Shown: positions 50,682-59,796 of the stretch, one piece after another
How positions within the stretch are numbered: the first letter of the stretch is position 1
Layout of the letters: each line of letters opens with the position of its first letter
NCBI RefSeq assembly: GCF_041395345.1
Contig: NZ_JAWLAR010000001.1
Location: 186,001-250,000, forward strand
Direction of reading: 5' to 3'
Source: Dokdonella sp041395345
Lineage (GTDB): Bacteria > Pseudomonadota > Gammaproteobacteria > Xanthomonadales > Rhodanobacteraceae
DNA length: 64,000 bases
Program-made: the position numbers and the translations under genes
Notes under the pieces: model-generated
What the model was told of the DNA's origin: nothing
Databases searched by the model: none
Seen by the model: only the letters and a program-made list of their open reading frames with translations

Positions 50682-53093
50682 TCAGATATCGAGGTTGCTG
50701 ACCCTCAGCGCGTTCTGTTCGATGAATTCGCGCCGCGGTTCGACGACATCTCCCATCAGGGTCGAGAAGATCTCATCGGCAGCGACGGCATCCTCGATGC
50801 TGACCTGGAGCAGACGGCGGGTTTCGGGGTTGACCGTGGTCTCCCACAATTGCTCCGGATTCATTTCGCCGAGGCCCTTGAAGCGCTGGATCGTGCGCCC
50901 CCGTTTTGCCTCGTCCATCAGCCACGCCTGTGCTTCGGCAACGCCACCCGTCAACACGAGTGACTTGCTGCCACGGCTGACGGTTGCTCCGGGCTGGATC
51001 AGACCGGAGATCTGGCGAGCCGCTTCCGCGATGGGTCGGAATTCACCGCCGAAGAAGAAGTTGGACGGCAGTATCTGGGTGGTCAGGCTGCCGTGCTGTT
51101 CGCGATCGATGACGAGTGCAGCGGGGTGCTCGTCGGTGGCGGCTCGAAGCGTGAACTGATAGCGCGCGAGGCCCGAGCCGGCCCGGTTCATCAGCTCGCC
51201 CAGCTGCGACAGCCATGCCTGGGTCTGCGCAGCGTCCTGCCAGGATTCGCCCGATGGGGGCGGCGCGTCCATGAAGGCGCGCAGCAGGGTCACGTCGTGG
51301 CGCGAACCGAGGCGGTCGATCTGGTCCAGTGCGGCCTGGTAGTCGAACAGGAGTTTCTCCAGCCCGGCACCCGTCAGTGGGGGCGCATCGGGGCTGTAGG
51401 CGAGCTCGGCATTGTCGACCGCATTCGAGATCAGGTAGCTGTTGAGGGCGGCGTCATCCTTGAGATAGAGCTCCTGCTTGCCCTGCTTGAGCTTGTACAG
51501 CGGCGGCTGGCCAATGTAGATGTGCCCGCGTTCGATCAGTTCGGGCATCTGGCGATAGAAGAAGGTCAGCAGCAACGTCCGGATGTGGGAACCGTCGACA
51601 TCGGCATCGGTCATGATGATGATGCGGTGGTAACGCAGCTTGTCGATGTTGTACTCGTCCTTGCCGATACCGGTGCCGAGTGCCGTGATCAGGGTTCCGA
51701 TCTCGGCCGATCCGAGCATACGGTCGAAGCGCGCGCGCTCCACATTGAGGATCTTGCCCTTCAGCGGCAAGATGGCCTGAGTCTTGCGATTTCGCCCCTG
51801 CTTGGCCGAACCGCCGGCGGAATCACCCTCGACGATGAACAGCTCGCTCAGCGCGGGATCCTTTTCCTGACAGTCGGCCAGCTTGCCGGGCAATCCCGCG
51901 ATGTCCAGGGCGCCCTTGCGCCGGGTCATCTCGCGGGCCTTGCGGGCTGCTTCGCGGGCGCGTGCGGCATCCACGACCTTAGCCGCAATGGCACGGGCCT
52001 CGTTCGGATTCTCGAGCAGGAATTCCTCGAGCTTCTGGTTGACCGCCGACTCGACGATGCCCTTGATCTCGCTCGAAACCAGTTTGTCCTTGGTCTGCGA
52101 GGAAAACTTCGGATCGGGCATCTTCACCGACAGCACGACAATCAGCCCTTCGCGCATGTCATCGCCGGAAAAACCGACCTTGGCCGTCTTCTGGATGCCG
52201 GCCTTGTCGATATAGCTGGTCAGGGTGCGGGTCAGCCCTGCGCGCAGGCCGGCCAGATGGGTGCCACCATCCTTCTGGGGGATGTTGTTGGTGTAGGGAA
52301 AGCAGGTTTCCTGATAGGAATCAGTCCATTGCAAGGCGGCTTCCACGGTGATGGCATCATTTTTCAGCGAGAAATAGATGACATTCGGGTGCAGCGGTGT
52401 CTTCAGATGGGCCAGGTGCTCGACGAACGACCGGATGCCGCCGGCGTACTCGAAGACGTCCTGGCGCTCGGTCCGCTCGTCGGTCAGTTCGATACGAACG
52501 CCCGAGTTGAGGAAGGACAGCTCGCGCAGGCGCTTGGCCAGAATATCGTAGTGAAATTCGACATCCGAGAAGATTTCCCTGCTCGGCAGGAAGCGCACGG
52601 TCGTGCCGAGGCGGGTCGACGGACCGACGACCTTGAGCGGGTACTGTGGCTCGCCCATGCGGTATTCCTGATGGTGCTCGGAACCTTCGCGATAGATGGT
52701 CAGCCAGAGATGCTCCGACAAGGCGTTGACCACCGAGACGCCGACGCCATGCAGGCCGCCGGAGACCTTGTAGCTGTTATCATCGAACTTGCCGCCGGCA
52801 TGCAACACGGTCATCACGACCTCGGCCGAGGAACGACCCTCCTCATGCATGCCCACCGGAATACCGCGGCCGTTGTCGACGACACTGACCGAGCCATCGG
52901 TATGGATCGTGACGGAGACGCGGTCGGCGTGCCCCGCCAGGGCCTCGTCGATCGAGTTGTCGACCACCTCGAAGACCATGTGATGCAGGCCAGAGCCATC
53001 ATCCGTGTCACCGATGTACATGCCGGGACGCTTGCGCACGGCCTCAAGGCCTTTGAGGACCTTGATCCTGCTTGAATCGTATTGCTCGCTCAT
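50682..53093 (-). CDS. gyrB: DNA gyrase subunit B
   Basis: 803 residues from ATG 53093. ATPase: EVVDNSIDEALAGHAD, VVDNGRGIPVGMHEEG and VSGGLHGVGVSVVNALSEHL. TOPRIM: ELFIVEGDSAGGSAKQGRNR and MTDADVDGSHIRTLLLTFFY with the ~170-residue insert of proteobacterial GyrB; end RFKGLGEMNPEQLWETTVNP and a final NLDI. Negative supercoiling with GyrA. The upstream extension to 53180 has no family support. Confidence 0.96.
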   Translation of the reverse strand: MSEQYDSSRIKVLKGLEAVRKRPGMYIGDTDDGSGLHHMVFEVVDNSIDEALAGHADRVSVTIHTDGSVSVVDNGRGIPVGMHEEGRSSAEVVMTVLHAGGKFDDNSYKVSGGLHGVGVSVVNALSEHLWLTIYREGSEHHQEYRMGEPQYPLKVVGPSTRLGTTVRFLPSREIFSDVEFHYDILAKRLRELSFLNSGVRIELTDERTERQDVFEYAGGIRSFVEHLAHLKTPLHPNVIYFSLKNDAITVEAALQWTDSYQETCFPYTNNIPQKDGGTHLAGLRAGLTRTLTSYIDKAGIQKTAKVGFSGDDMREGLIVVLSVKMPDPKFSSQTKDKLVSSEIKGIVESAVNQKLEEFLLENPNEARAIAAKVVDAARAREAARKAREMTRRKGALDIAGLPGKLADCQEKDPALSELFIVEGDSAGGSAKQGRNRKTQAILPLKGKILNVERARFDRMLGSAEIGTLITALGTGIGKDEYNIDKLRYHRIIIMTDADVDGSHIRTLLLTFFYRQMPELIERGHIYIGQPPLYKLKQGKQELYLKDDAALNSYLISNAVDNAELAYSPDAPPLTGAGLEKLLFDYQAALDQIDRLGSRHDVTLLRAFMDAPPPSGESWQDAAQTQAWLSQLGELMNRAGSGLARYQFTLRAATDEHPAALVIDREQHGSLTTQILPSNFFFGGEFRPIAEAARQISGLIQPGATVSRGSKSLVLTGGVAEAQAWLMDEAKRGRTIQRFKGLGEMNPEQLWETTVNPETRRLLQVSIEDAVAADEIFSTLMGDVVEPRREFIEQNALRVSNLDI

Positions 53094-53270
53094 GGGACTC
53101 CGCGGTGTTCGGGTGCGGCCACGGCGCAGGCTGCGCAGCGGCCGGAAGACAAGTCCTTGATTATAGCAGTCAGGCGGCATTTCCGGACAGTTGCCAGGTT
53201 GGCTTGCGAGCCTCCTGTTTGGGTTCCTGGCGCGGTCCGGGAGGGACAGGACCGGTTGAGCCGGAGCCGC

Positions 53271-54359
53271 TCAGTCTGAGCTCGGCTCGCCGACAACCCG
53301 GCCTTGTTCCACGTGGAACACCCGGCAGCCACCGGGCAAGTCCCGCACCCCCGCAGGCAAGTCGGTTCCGGTCACCAGAACCTGGGCACCGCTGGCATGG
53401 ATCAGTTCGATGACGCGCGCCTGGTGATTCAGATCGAGCTCCGATCCCAGATCATCGAGGCATACCATGGGCCACTCGCCACTGAGTTCGGCATGCAAGC
53501 GGGCCTGGGCCAAGACCAGAGCCAGTGCACAGAGCTTCTCCTGACCACGCGAAAGATGTTCCTTTCTCGGTGCAGCCTCGAACCCGATCGACCAATCGGC
53601 CCGATGCGGTCCCCTGCCCGTATGCCCGCGCTCGCGATCCCGTTGTCGACTTTCGGCCCAGGTCTCCAGCAACTCGGATCCTTCCTTCCAGCCCTGGTCG
53701 AAAGCCATGGCAGGCGCACCCAACTCGGTCAGGAACTCACCCAATACCGCATCCAGCACGGGACGCAGGTGCTCGAAATAGGTTTTGCGCATCTGCGTCA
53801 GCGCGTGACCCGATTCCGCCATCTCGATCTCCCACGGCTCGAGTGACGCCACATCGGCCCCATTTCGAAGCGCGCTGTTGCGCTGGCGCAATGCACGCTG
53901 GTAGCGCCGCCAGTGTTCAAGAAAGGCGTGTTCCACGTGGAACACGCCCCAATCGAGATAGCGGCGACGCTCTTCTGCGGCTCCGTTGATCAATTCATGG
54001 GACCCGGGCTCGAAGCAAACCACCGCGCACGCCTCGACCAGCCCCGAAAGGCCGGTCGCTTCGCCGTCCACGCGTGATTCGAGCTTGCCACCGGCACGCG
54101 ACAAGCCCAGACGTCGTTCACGGCCATTGCCGCATGAAACACTGCCAAAAACGGAAAACCCCGTGCTGCCGATCGAGCTCAGGCTTTCCCGTGCCCCGCG
54201 CCGGAACGAGCGCCCATGGGAAAGCAGAAACACCGCCTCGAGCACACTGGTCTTGCCGGCGCCATTCGGGCCGACGAATGCGTTCCAGCCTGACGTGGGC
54301 GTCAACACGACATCGCCCAGGGACCGAAGATTTTGAATGCGCAGTTCGCTCAGGTACAT
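53271..54359 (-). CDS. recF: RecF DNA replication/repair protein
   Basis: 362 residues from ATG 54359 (TTG 54365 alternative). SMC-like ATPase with Walker A FVGPNGAGKTSVLEAVFLLS (~29), the signature LSRGQEKLCALALVLAQARL and Walker B MVCLDDLGSELD. It loads RecA at gaps with RecOR. Two short peptides VFHVE(H/Q) are encoded by perfect parS palindromes embedded in the gene. Confidence 0.95.
   Translation of the reverse strand: MYLSELRIQNLRSLGDVVLTPTSGWNAFVGPNGAGKTSVLEAVFLLSHGRSFRRGARESLSSIGSTGFSVFGSVSCGNGRERRLGLSRAGGKLESRVDGEATGLSGLVEACAVVCFEPGSHELINGAAEERRRYLDWGVFHVEHAFLEHWRRYQRALRQRNSALRNGADVASLEPWEIEMAESGHALTQMRKTYFEHLRPVLDAVLGEFLTELGAPAMAFDQGWKEGSELLETWAESRQRDRERGHTGRGPHRADWSIGFEAAPRKEHLSRGQEKLCALALVLAQARLHAELSGEWPMVCLDDLGSELDLNHQARVIELIHASGAQVLVTGTDLPAGVRDLPGGCRVFHVEQGRVVGEPSSD
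53305..53320. other. parS: parS centromere site 1 (within recF)
   Basis: TGTTCCACGTGGAACA, a perfect 16-bp palindrome equal to the gammaproteobacterial ParB-binding site. It codes for FHVEQ at the RecF C-terminus. Confidence 0.9.
53929..53944. other. parS: parS centromere site 2 (within recF)
   Basis: A second exact copy of TGTTCCACGTGGAACA, 624 bp from the first, coding for FHVEH in mid-RecF. Confidence 0.9.
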
Positions 54360-54380
54360 CGGCAACCGGTGCTCCGGAAT

Positions 54381-54414
54381 GAAAAAGCCCGCGCTTCCAG
54401 GGAGGCGCGGGCTT
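54381..54414 (-). terminator. Intrinsic terminator between dnaN and recF
   Basis: AAGCCCGCGC and GCGCGGGCTT form a 10-bp stem; on the minus strand it ends in TTTTTC. It lies 25 bases after the dnaN stop and 22 bases before the recF start, so recF may depend on read-through or its own promoter. Confidence 0.85.
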
Positions 54415-54439
54415 CAGGGTGGCTCAAGATCAACCCGGA

Positions 54440-55540
54440 TCAGAGGCGCAACGGCATGACCACATGCCGGGTGTCGTCGGAATCCACCTTGCGCAACAGG
54501 CAACTGGACTGGGCATCACGCAGACTCAGAACGATCTCTTCCCCACTCAACGCAGCCAGGGCATCCATCAGGTAGTTCACGTTGAAGCCGACGCTAAGCT
54601 CGGAAACACTGGTCTGCACCTCAAGTTCCTCGACCGCTTCTTCCTGCTCGGGATTGTGCGCGACGATGCGCATCTTGTTCGGGCTGACCTCCAGTTTGAC
54701 TCCGCGGTACTTTTCGTTGGAAAGAATCGCGGCACGTTGAAGTGCAAAGCGCAGTTCGTCGCGACCGACCCTCACGTCCTTGTCGGCGCCAATCGGGATC
54801 ACGGCCTCGTAATCGGGGAATCGCCCGTCGATCAGCTTGGAAGTGAAGGTTACGCCGCCACGGCGCAGACGCATGTGGTTCTTGCCCAGCTCCAGCTCGA
54901 CATTCCCTTCCCCGGCCTCGAACAAGCCCTGCAATTCCAGCACACCCTTGCGTGGAATGATGATCTGGCGGCGCGCCGAAATCCTGGAATCGAGTCTGGT
55001 CTCGGCGAGAGCCAGGCGATGTCCATCCGTCGCCACGCAACGCAATGACTCGTCGCGCACGTCAAGCAGCAAACCGTTCAGGTAGTAGCGCACATCCTGA
55101 TGGGCCATCGCGAATGCGGTTCGCCCGATCAGGTCCTTCAGCGTCGCTTCCGGCAGGCTCACGCGTTCGACGACATCGATGTTGTCGATGACCGGAAATT
55201 CGCTGGCCGGCAAGGTCGCCAGGGTAAATCGGCTGCGCCCGGCGCTTACCGACACACGTTCGCCATTCTGCTCCACCTTGACCTTGGCTCCATCCGGCAA
55301 GGCCCTGCAGATATCGAACAGCTTGCGTGCGGGAATCGTCACTTCGCCCTCGACCAGATCCTCGGCCGCCGTACGGGCGATCATTTCAACTTCCAGGTCG
55401 GTTCCGGTAAACGAAACCCCGTCGGCTCCGACGTTGACCAGCAAGTTCGACAGGACTGGAAGGGTTTGTCGACGTTCGACAACACCAACGACCTGTTGCA
55501 GCGGTTTCAGCAAGGCTTCGCGAGGAAGAATGAAGCGCAT
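54440..55540 (-). CDS. dnaN: DNA polymerase III beta subunit (sliding clamp)
   Basis: 366 residues from ATG 55540. Three repeated clamp domains; MRFILPREALLKPLQQVVGV at the start, LPVLSNLLVN, and the C-terminal VVMPLRL. Tethers Pol III to DNA. An upstream in-frame ATG at 55579 would overlap the origin region and is not supported. Confidence 0.96.
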   Translation of the reverse strand: MRFILPREALLKPLQQVVGVVERRQTLPVLSNLLVNVGADGVSFTGTDLEVEMIARTAAEDLVEGEVTIPARKLFDICRALPDGAKVKVEQNGERVSVSAGRSRFTLATLPASEFPVIDNIDVVERVSLPEATLKDLIGRTAFAMAHQDVRYYLNGLLLDVRDESLRCVATDGHRLALAETRLDSRISARRQIIIPRKGVLELQGLFEAGEGNVELELGKNHMRLRRGGVTFTSKLIDGRFPDYEAVIPIGADKDVRVGRDELRFALQRAAILSNEKYRGVKLEVSPNKMRIVAHNPEQEEAVEELEVQTSVSELSVGFNVNYLMDALAALSGEEIVLSLRDAQSSCLLRKVDSDDTRHVVMPLRL

Positions 55541-55747
55541 GATTGGGTCCCTTCCTGTTACTGGCTTTGGTTTATTCAAGACTTGTGGTGGCAGTAGGCT
55601 ATGGGGATAAGCCTGTTTTTCTCAATAAAACGTTTATAATCAACAATTTGGGATGGAAACTCGGGGTGGAGAACTGAGCCGGCCCGATGTGCATGGTCTG
55701 TGGATAATTCTAACCTGATCAACTGTCCACCGCTTATCCACAACTCG
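55541..55747. other. oriC: Candidate replication origin (oriC) between dnaA and dnaN
   Basis: Perfect DnaA boxes at 55699-55707 (TGTGGATAA) and 55734-55742 (TTATCCACA), a near match at 55602-55610 (TGGGGATAA), and an AT-rich block at 55612-55650 (TTTTTCTCAATAAAACG, TTTATAATCAACAATTT) suitable for unwinding. Upstream of dnaA (57071-57388) I see no DnaA boxes. Confidence 0.75.
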
Positions 55748-57070
55748 TCAACCTGTCAGCGTGCGAACCAGCTTGTCCCAGTCCTGATTGAGCTTTCCAT
55801 CCGTCTCGCGCAGATTCCTGATCGTACGACACGCATGCAAGACCGTCGTGTGGTCGCGCCCGCCAAAGGCATCGCCGATCTCCGGCAGGCTGTGCTCGGT
55901 CAATTCCTTGGCCAGGGCCATCGCCATCTGACGCGGCCTGGCCACCGAACGGCTGCGCCGCTTGGAGAGCAAATCCGCCATGCGCAACTGGAAGTACTCG
56001 GCGACCACCTTCTGGATATTGCTGATCGAGATCGCCTGGGCGTGAACCGTGAGCAGATCGCGCAGGGTTTCCTGCGCGAATGCGACGTCCACCTGCCTGC
56101 CGCCAAAATTCGAACGCGCGATCAGGGTATTCAGAGCGCCCTCCAGATCACGCACGTTTGAACGCATGCGCTTGGCGATCAGGAAGGCGACATCCTCGGG
56201 CAAATCGACACCCTTGCTCGCTGCCTTGCTCAACAGGATGGCGGCGCGTGTTTCGAAATCCGGTGGTTCGATGGCAACCGAAAGGCCCCAGCCCAGCCGC
56301 GACTTGAGGCGTGGCTCGAGATTCTCGACCTCCTTCGGGAACCGGTCGCAGGTCAGGATGATCTGCTGCTTGCCGTCGAACAAGGCATTGAACGTGTGGA
56401 AGAACTCTTCCTGGGTCGTGTTCTTGCCGGCGAAGAACTGGATATCGTCGATCAACAGCGCGTCCACGCTGCGGAACCGACGCTTGAATTCATCCATGTT
56501 CTTGGTTCGCAGCGCATCGATCATGCTGCCGACGAATTGCTCCGAGCGCAGGTACAGCACCTTGCATGCGGCGTTGTTCTGGCGCATCAGGTTGCCCGCC
56601 GCATGCATCAGGTGGGTCTTGCCGAGACCGGTGCCGCCGTACAACAGCAAGGGGTTGAAGGCGCGTCCGGGGTTGGTCGCCACCTGCATGGCGGCGGCCT
56701 TGCCCAGTTCGTTGGTCTTGCCTTCGACAAAGGTCTCAAAGGTGTAGTTCGGATCAAGATTGTGGGCGGCGCTGGATCGTGTTGCAGACTTGGCCTGGCT
56801 GCCGGCGGCCCGTTCGGCGCTCTTGCGCCCGTCCAGGGTGCCGACCGCGAGCACGATCGGGACCGGCGAACCGTTCTGGTATTCGATGACGGCTCGAATG
56901 CGCGCGAAAAAGCGCTCACGCACCATTTCCAGCGTGTAGTCATTCGGCGACAGCAGCTTCAAACCCTGCGCGCTCTCGCTGGCCTGCAGGGGTTTCAGAT
57001 AGGTCTGCACGTCTTCGGCGCCGAATTCCGTTTCCAGACGCTCAATGCAGCGCCGCCAAAGCTCGCTCAT
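55748..57070 (-). CDS. dnaA: Chromosomal replication initiator protein DnaA
   Basis: 440 residues. Domain I at the N-terminus (ELWRRCIERLETEFGAEDVQ), AAA+ core with Walker A LLYGGTGLGKTHLMHA and Walker B ALLIDDIQFFAGKNTTQEEF, and domain IV DNA-binding signature DAFGGRDHTTVLHACRTI. Binds the DnaA boxes just downstream and opens the origin. Divergent from rpmH. Confidence 0.97.
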   Translation of the reverse strand: MSELWRRCIERLETEFGAEDVQTYLKPLQASESAQGLKLLSPNDYTLEMVRERFFARIRAVIEYQNGSPVPIVLAVGTLDGRKSAERAAGSQAKSATRSSAAHNLDPNYTFETFVEGKTNELGKAAAMQVATNPGRAFNPLLLYGGTGLGKTHLMHAAGNLMRQNNAACKVLYLRSEQFVGSMIDALRTKNMDEFKRRFRSVDALLIDDIQFFAGKNTTQEEFFHTFNALFDGKQQIILTCDRFPKEVENLEPRLKSRLGWGLSVAIEPPDFETRAAILLSKAASKGVDLPEDVAFLIAKRMRSNVRDLEGALNTLIARSNFGGRQVDVAFAQETLRDLLTVHAQAISISNIQKVVAEYFQLRMADLLSKRRSRSVARPRQMAMALAKELTEHSLPEIGDAFGGRDHTTVLHACRTIRNLRETDGKLNQDWDKLVRTLTG

Positions 57071-57325
57071 GATTCCTCTTCGATCAGGTGGGGCCGCTCA
57101 ATCGCGCGAAGGCCTGGGCCGACGCGAGCAGCGCAGTCTAACCCGAACGATTCGGGAGGTCGCTGGAATTGCTGCTGCACGCTTCCATGTGGTCTGATCG
57201 TGCGGCCGTGCCAGGCGCCGCGTACTCGACTCCGGCCTCGACCGAATGGGCGCGAATCGTCGGTGGCGCGGCGCCCGAGCGCCGAACCCCGCCGATTCCG
57301 GCACGGGCCGGCCTGGCTGCAACGC

Positions 57326-57355
57326 TTGACGCAACAGCCCGCGCGCCCCTATCAT
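57326..57355 (+). promoter_or_regulatory. Predicted rpmH promoter
   Basis: TTGACG (57326-57331) and TATCAT (57350-57355), 18-base spacing, 34 bases ahead of the rpmH start. Confidence 0.65.
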
Positions 57356-57388
57356 TCGCGCCCTTTTCTCCAAGCCTGGCGCCACATC

Positions 57389-57529
57389 ATGGCCACCAAA
57401 AGAACCTACCAGCCGAGCAACCTCAAGCGCGCTCGCACCCATGGATTTCGCGCTCGCATGAAGACTCGTGGCGGTCGCGCCGTGATCAATGCACGTCGTG
57501 CCAAGGGCCGCAAGCGTCTCGCTGTCTGA
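57389..57529 (+). CDS. rpmH: Ribosomal protein bL34
   Basis: 46 residues: ATKRTYQPSNLKRARTHGFR followed by ARMKTRGGRAVINARRAKGR and KRLAV, the invariant basic bL34. First gene of the rpmH-rnpA-yidC-mnmE unit. Confidence 0.97.
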   Translation: MATKRTYQPSNLKRARTHGFRARMKTRGGRAVINARRAKGRKRLAV

Positions 57530-57548
57530 CAATCTGCCTGGCGGTGCC

Positions 57549-57929
57549 ATGGGGCTGTACAGCCTCCCGCGCACCGCGCGACTGCTCAAGCCCGGTGACT
57601 TTGCCGCGCTGAAAGGAAAATCCAGACGCATCAGCGTCCGCCATTTCCTCGCCGAGTTCTCCCCGAATGACCTGCCGACCTGCCGTATGGGCCAGGCCGT
57701 GTCCCGGCGTGTCTCCAGGCGTGCGGTTGACCGCAACCGCATCAAGCGCCTGGTCCGTGAAAGCTACCGCCACGTGCGCGCGCAGCTGCCCAGCGTGGAC
57801 ATCCTGCTGATTGCCCGATCCAGCGCCGTGCAAACGCCGAGTGCAGAGCTGCGCGATGACCTTTCGTTGCTCTGGAAAAAACTGCTGACATTGAAGGCTG
57901 CAGCCAGCACCGGCACAATGCGCGGCTGA
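57549..57929 (+). CDS. rnpA: Ribonuclease P protein component
   Basis: 126 residues from ATG 57549. Family blocks RLLKPGDFAALKG, ... GQAVSRRVSRRAVDRNRIKR LVRESYR (the RNR motif) and VDILLIARSSA. Cofactor of the RNase P ribozyme in tRNA 5' processing. Frames starting further upstream overlap rpmH and are not needed. Confidence 0.93.
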   Translation: MGLYSLPRTARLLKPGDFAALKGKSRRISVRHFLAEFSPNDLPTCRMGQAVSRRVSRRAVDRNRIKRLVRESYRHVRAQLPSVDILLIARSSAVQTPSAELRDDLSLLWKKLLTLKAAASTGTMRG

Positions 57930-58038
57930 TTGCGCTTGCCGAGCCGACTCGCCACGTATTCGTCGAGTCGGGTTCGGCCGCCCCATTCCTTTCCATTCGC
58001 CGAAGTCTGGCGAGCTCGTCCAAGAACCCGATGCCGCC
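57930..58038. other. rnpA-yidC gap without yidD
   Basis: 109 bases. The small yidD gene usually found here is absent. A hairpin GCCGACTCG..CGAGTCGG (57944-57972) without T-run lies in the gap. Confidence 0.6.
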
Positions 58039-59757
58039 ATGAATAATCCCCGCACTTTCCTGCTGGTCGCCCTGTTTGCCCTGAGCTACCTGATCTATTC
58101 GCAGTGGCAGATCGACTACAACCCGCAGCGGGTCGAGGCGGTCGAAGAAGCCGCGCCGAAGGCGGCCAGTCAGGACCCTGCCATTCCAGTCGCCAGCGAT
58201 GCCGATATTCCGCAGGCTGGCAGCGTGCCGGCCCCCATCAAGGCCGAGGTGCCGGGCGAACTTGCGCCGGCAGGCACGCAGATGGAGCCGGTCACGGTCA
58301 CCACGGACCTGTTGCGCATCCAGATCGATCCCCGCGGTGGCAATGTCGTCAGCGCGGATCTGCTGGCGTACCCCGAACAACCGAACGAAGCCCAGCGCGT
58401 GCGCCTGTTCGATACCGATCCGTCGCGCTACTTCGTTGCCCAGAGTGGCCTGGTCAGCACCGACAGCCCTGCTCCGAACCACCAGGCACCGTTCCAGACG
58501 GCCAGCCACGACTACGTGCTTGCCGACGGTCAGGATCGGCTCGAAGTGCCGCTGACCTGGTCGGACCCGTCCGGTGTCCAGGTCAGCAAGATCTTTGTCT
58601 TCCAGCGTGGCAGCTATGTCATCGAGCAGCGCCAGCAAGTCGACAACCAGAGCACCACGAAATGGACCGGCAATGCCTACCGGCAGCTGCAACGCGTGCC
58701 GCTGGTCCTCGACAGCTCCGGCATCAAGGGATACACGAATACCTCGCGCTACAGCTTCATGGGCGCGGCCTGGTACAGCCCGGAAGAGAAATTCCAGAAA
58801 CTGAAGTTCGAAGACTTCAAGTCCGATCCGCTCAATCGCACCGTCACCGGTGGCTGGATCGCCCTGCTTCAGCACTATTTCTTCGCCGCATGGATTCCAC
58901 CCGCGGATGAAGCCGACCAGTTCAGCAGCAAGGAAGTGGGCAGTACAGGCCAGGTTCGCTACCTGGTCCGCAGCGCGTCTCCGGCGATCGAAATCGCACC
59001 GGGAGCACAGCAGACCTTCAGCGCCCGCCTGTACGTCGGTCCAAAATTGCAGAGCACGCTGGACGACCTCGCACCGGGCCTGGCCAAGACCGCCGATTAC
59101 GGCATCTTCACCGTCATTTCCGAACCGCTGCACTGGCTGCTTGCCCAGTTCCACAAGCTGACCGGCAACTGGGGCTTCGCAATCATCCTGCTCGTCATCC
59201 TGATCAAGGCGGTGTTCTTCAAGCTGTCCGAGGCGCAATACCGATCCATGGCGAAGATGCGCAAGATGCAACCGCGCGTGGCCGCGCTGAAGGAACGCTA
59301 CGGCGATGACCGCGCCAAGATGAATCAGGCAATGCTGGAGCTTTACAAGAAAGAAAAAATCAACCCGCTTGGGGGCTGTCTGCCCATGCTGGTCCAGATT
59401 CCGGTTTTCCTCGGCCTGTACTGGGTGCTGCTCGAAAGCGTCGAGCTGCGCCAGGCGCCGTTCATCCTCTGGATCCACAACCTGACGGCGCCGGATCCCT
59501 ACTATGTGCTGCCCGTGCTCAATGCGGCAACGATGCTGGCCACCCAGTGGCTGACACCGATGACCGGCATGGATCCGATGCAGGCCAAGATGATGAAGTT
59601 CATGCCAGTCATCTTCTCCGTGCTGTTCGCATTCTTCCCGGCTGGCCTGGTCCTGTACTGGACGGTCAATGGCGCGCTTGGATTGCTGCAGCAGTGGATC
59701 ATTACGCGGCGTATCGAAGCAGGACCAAAGGGCTCGGTTCCGGCCACGACCAAGTAG
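58039..59757 (+). CDS. yidC: Membrane protein insertase YidC
   Basis: 572 residues. N-terminal membrane anchor (FLLVALFALSYLIYSQWQID), an Ala/Pro-rich segment and the large periplasmic P1 domain (~90-345), then the conserved five-helix core starting LTGNWGFAIILLVILIKAVF, with SEAQYRSMAKMRKMQPRVAA, GGCLPMLVQIPVFLGLYWVL and FFPAGLVLYWTVNGALGLLQ. Inserts proteins into the inner membrane with or without SecYEG. Confidence 0.96.
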   Translation: MNNPRTFLLVALFALSYLIYSQWQIDYNPQRVEAVEEAAPKAASQDPAIPVASDADIPQAGSVPAPIKAEVPGELAPAGTQMEPVTVTTDLLRIQIDPRGGNVVSADLLAYPEQPNEAQRVRLFDTDPSRYFVAQSGLVSTDSPAPNHQAPFQTASHDYVLADGQDRLEVPLTWSDPSGVQVSKIFVFQRGSYVIEQRQQVDNQSTTKWTGNAYRQLQRVPLVLDSSGIKGYTNTSRYSFMGAAWYSPEEKFQKLKFEDFKSDPLNRTVTGGWIALLQHYFFAAWIPPADEADQFSSKEVGSTGQVRYLVRSASPAIEIAPGAQQTFSARLYVGPKLQSTLDDLAPGLAKTADYGIFTVISEPLHWLLAQFHKLTGNWGFAIILLVILIKAVFFKLSEAQYRSMAKMRKMQPRVAALKERYGDDRAKMNQAMLELYKKEKINPLGGCLPMLVQIPVFLGLYWVLLESVELRQAPFILWIHNLTAPDPYYVLPVLNAATMLATQWLTPMTGMDPMQAKMMKFMPVIFSVLFAFFPAGLVLYWTVNGALGLLQQWIITRRIEAGPKGSVPATTK

Positions 59758-59796
59758 CTTTCATAGCGAATCAACAAGGATGCGCAAGGCGCAAGC

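Noticed and set aside
51093..53075. 660-codon open frame opposite gyrB
   Set aside because: Mirrors the gyrB codon pattern; no independent signal.
57742..59478. 578-codon frame opposite rnpA/yidC
   Set aside because: Antisense shadow of yidC.
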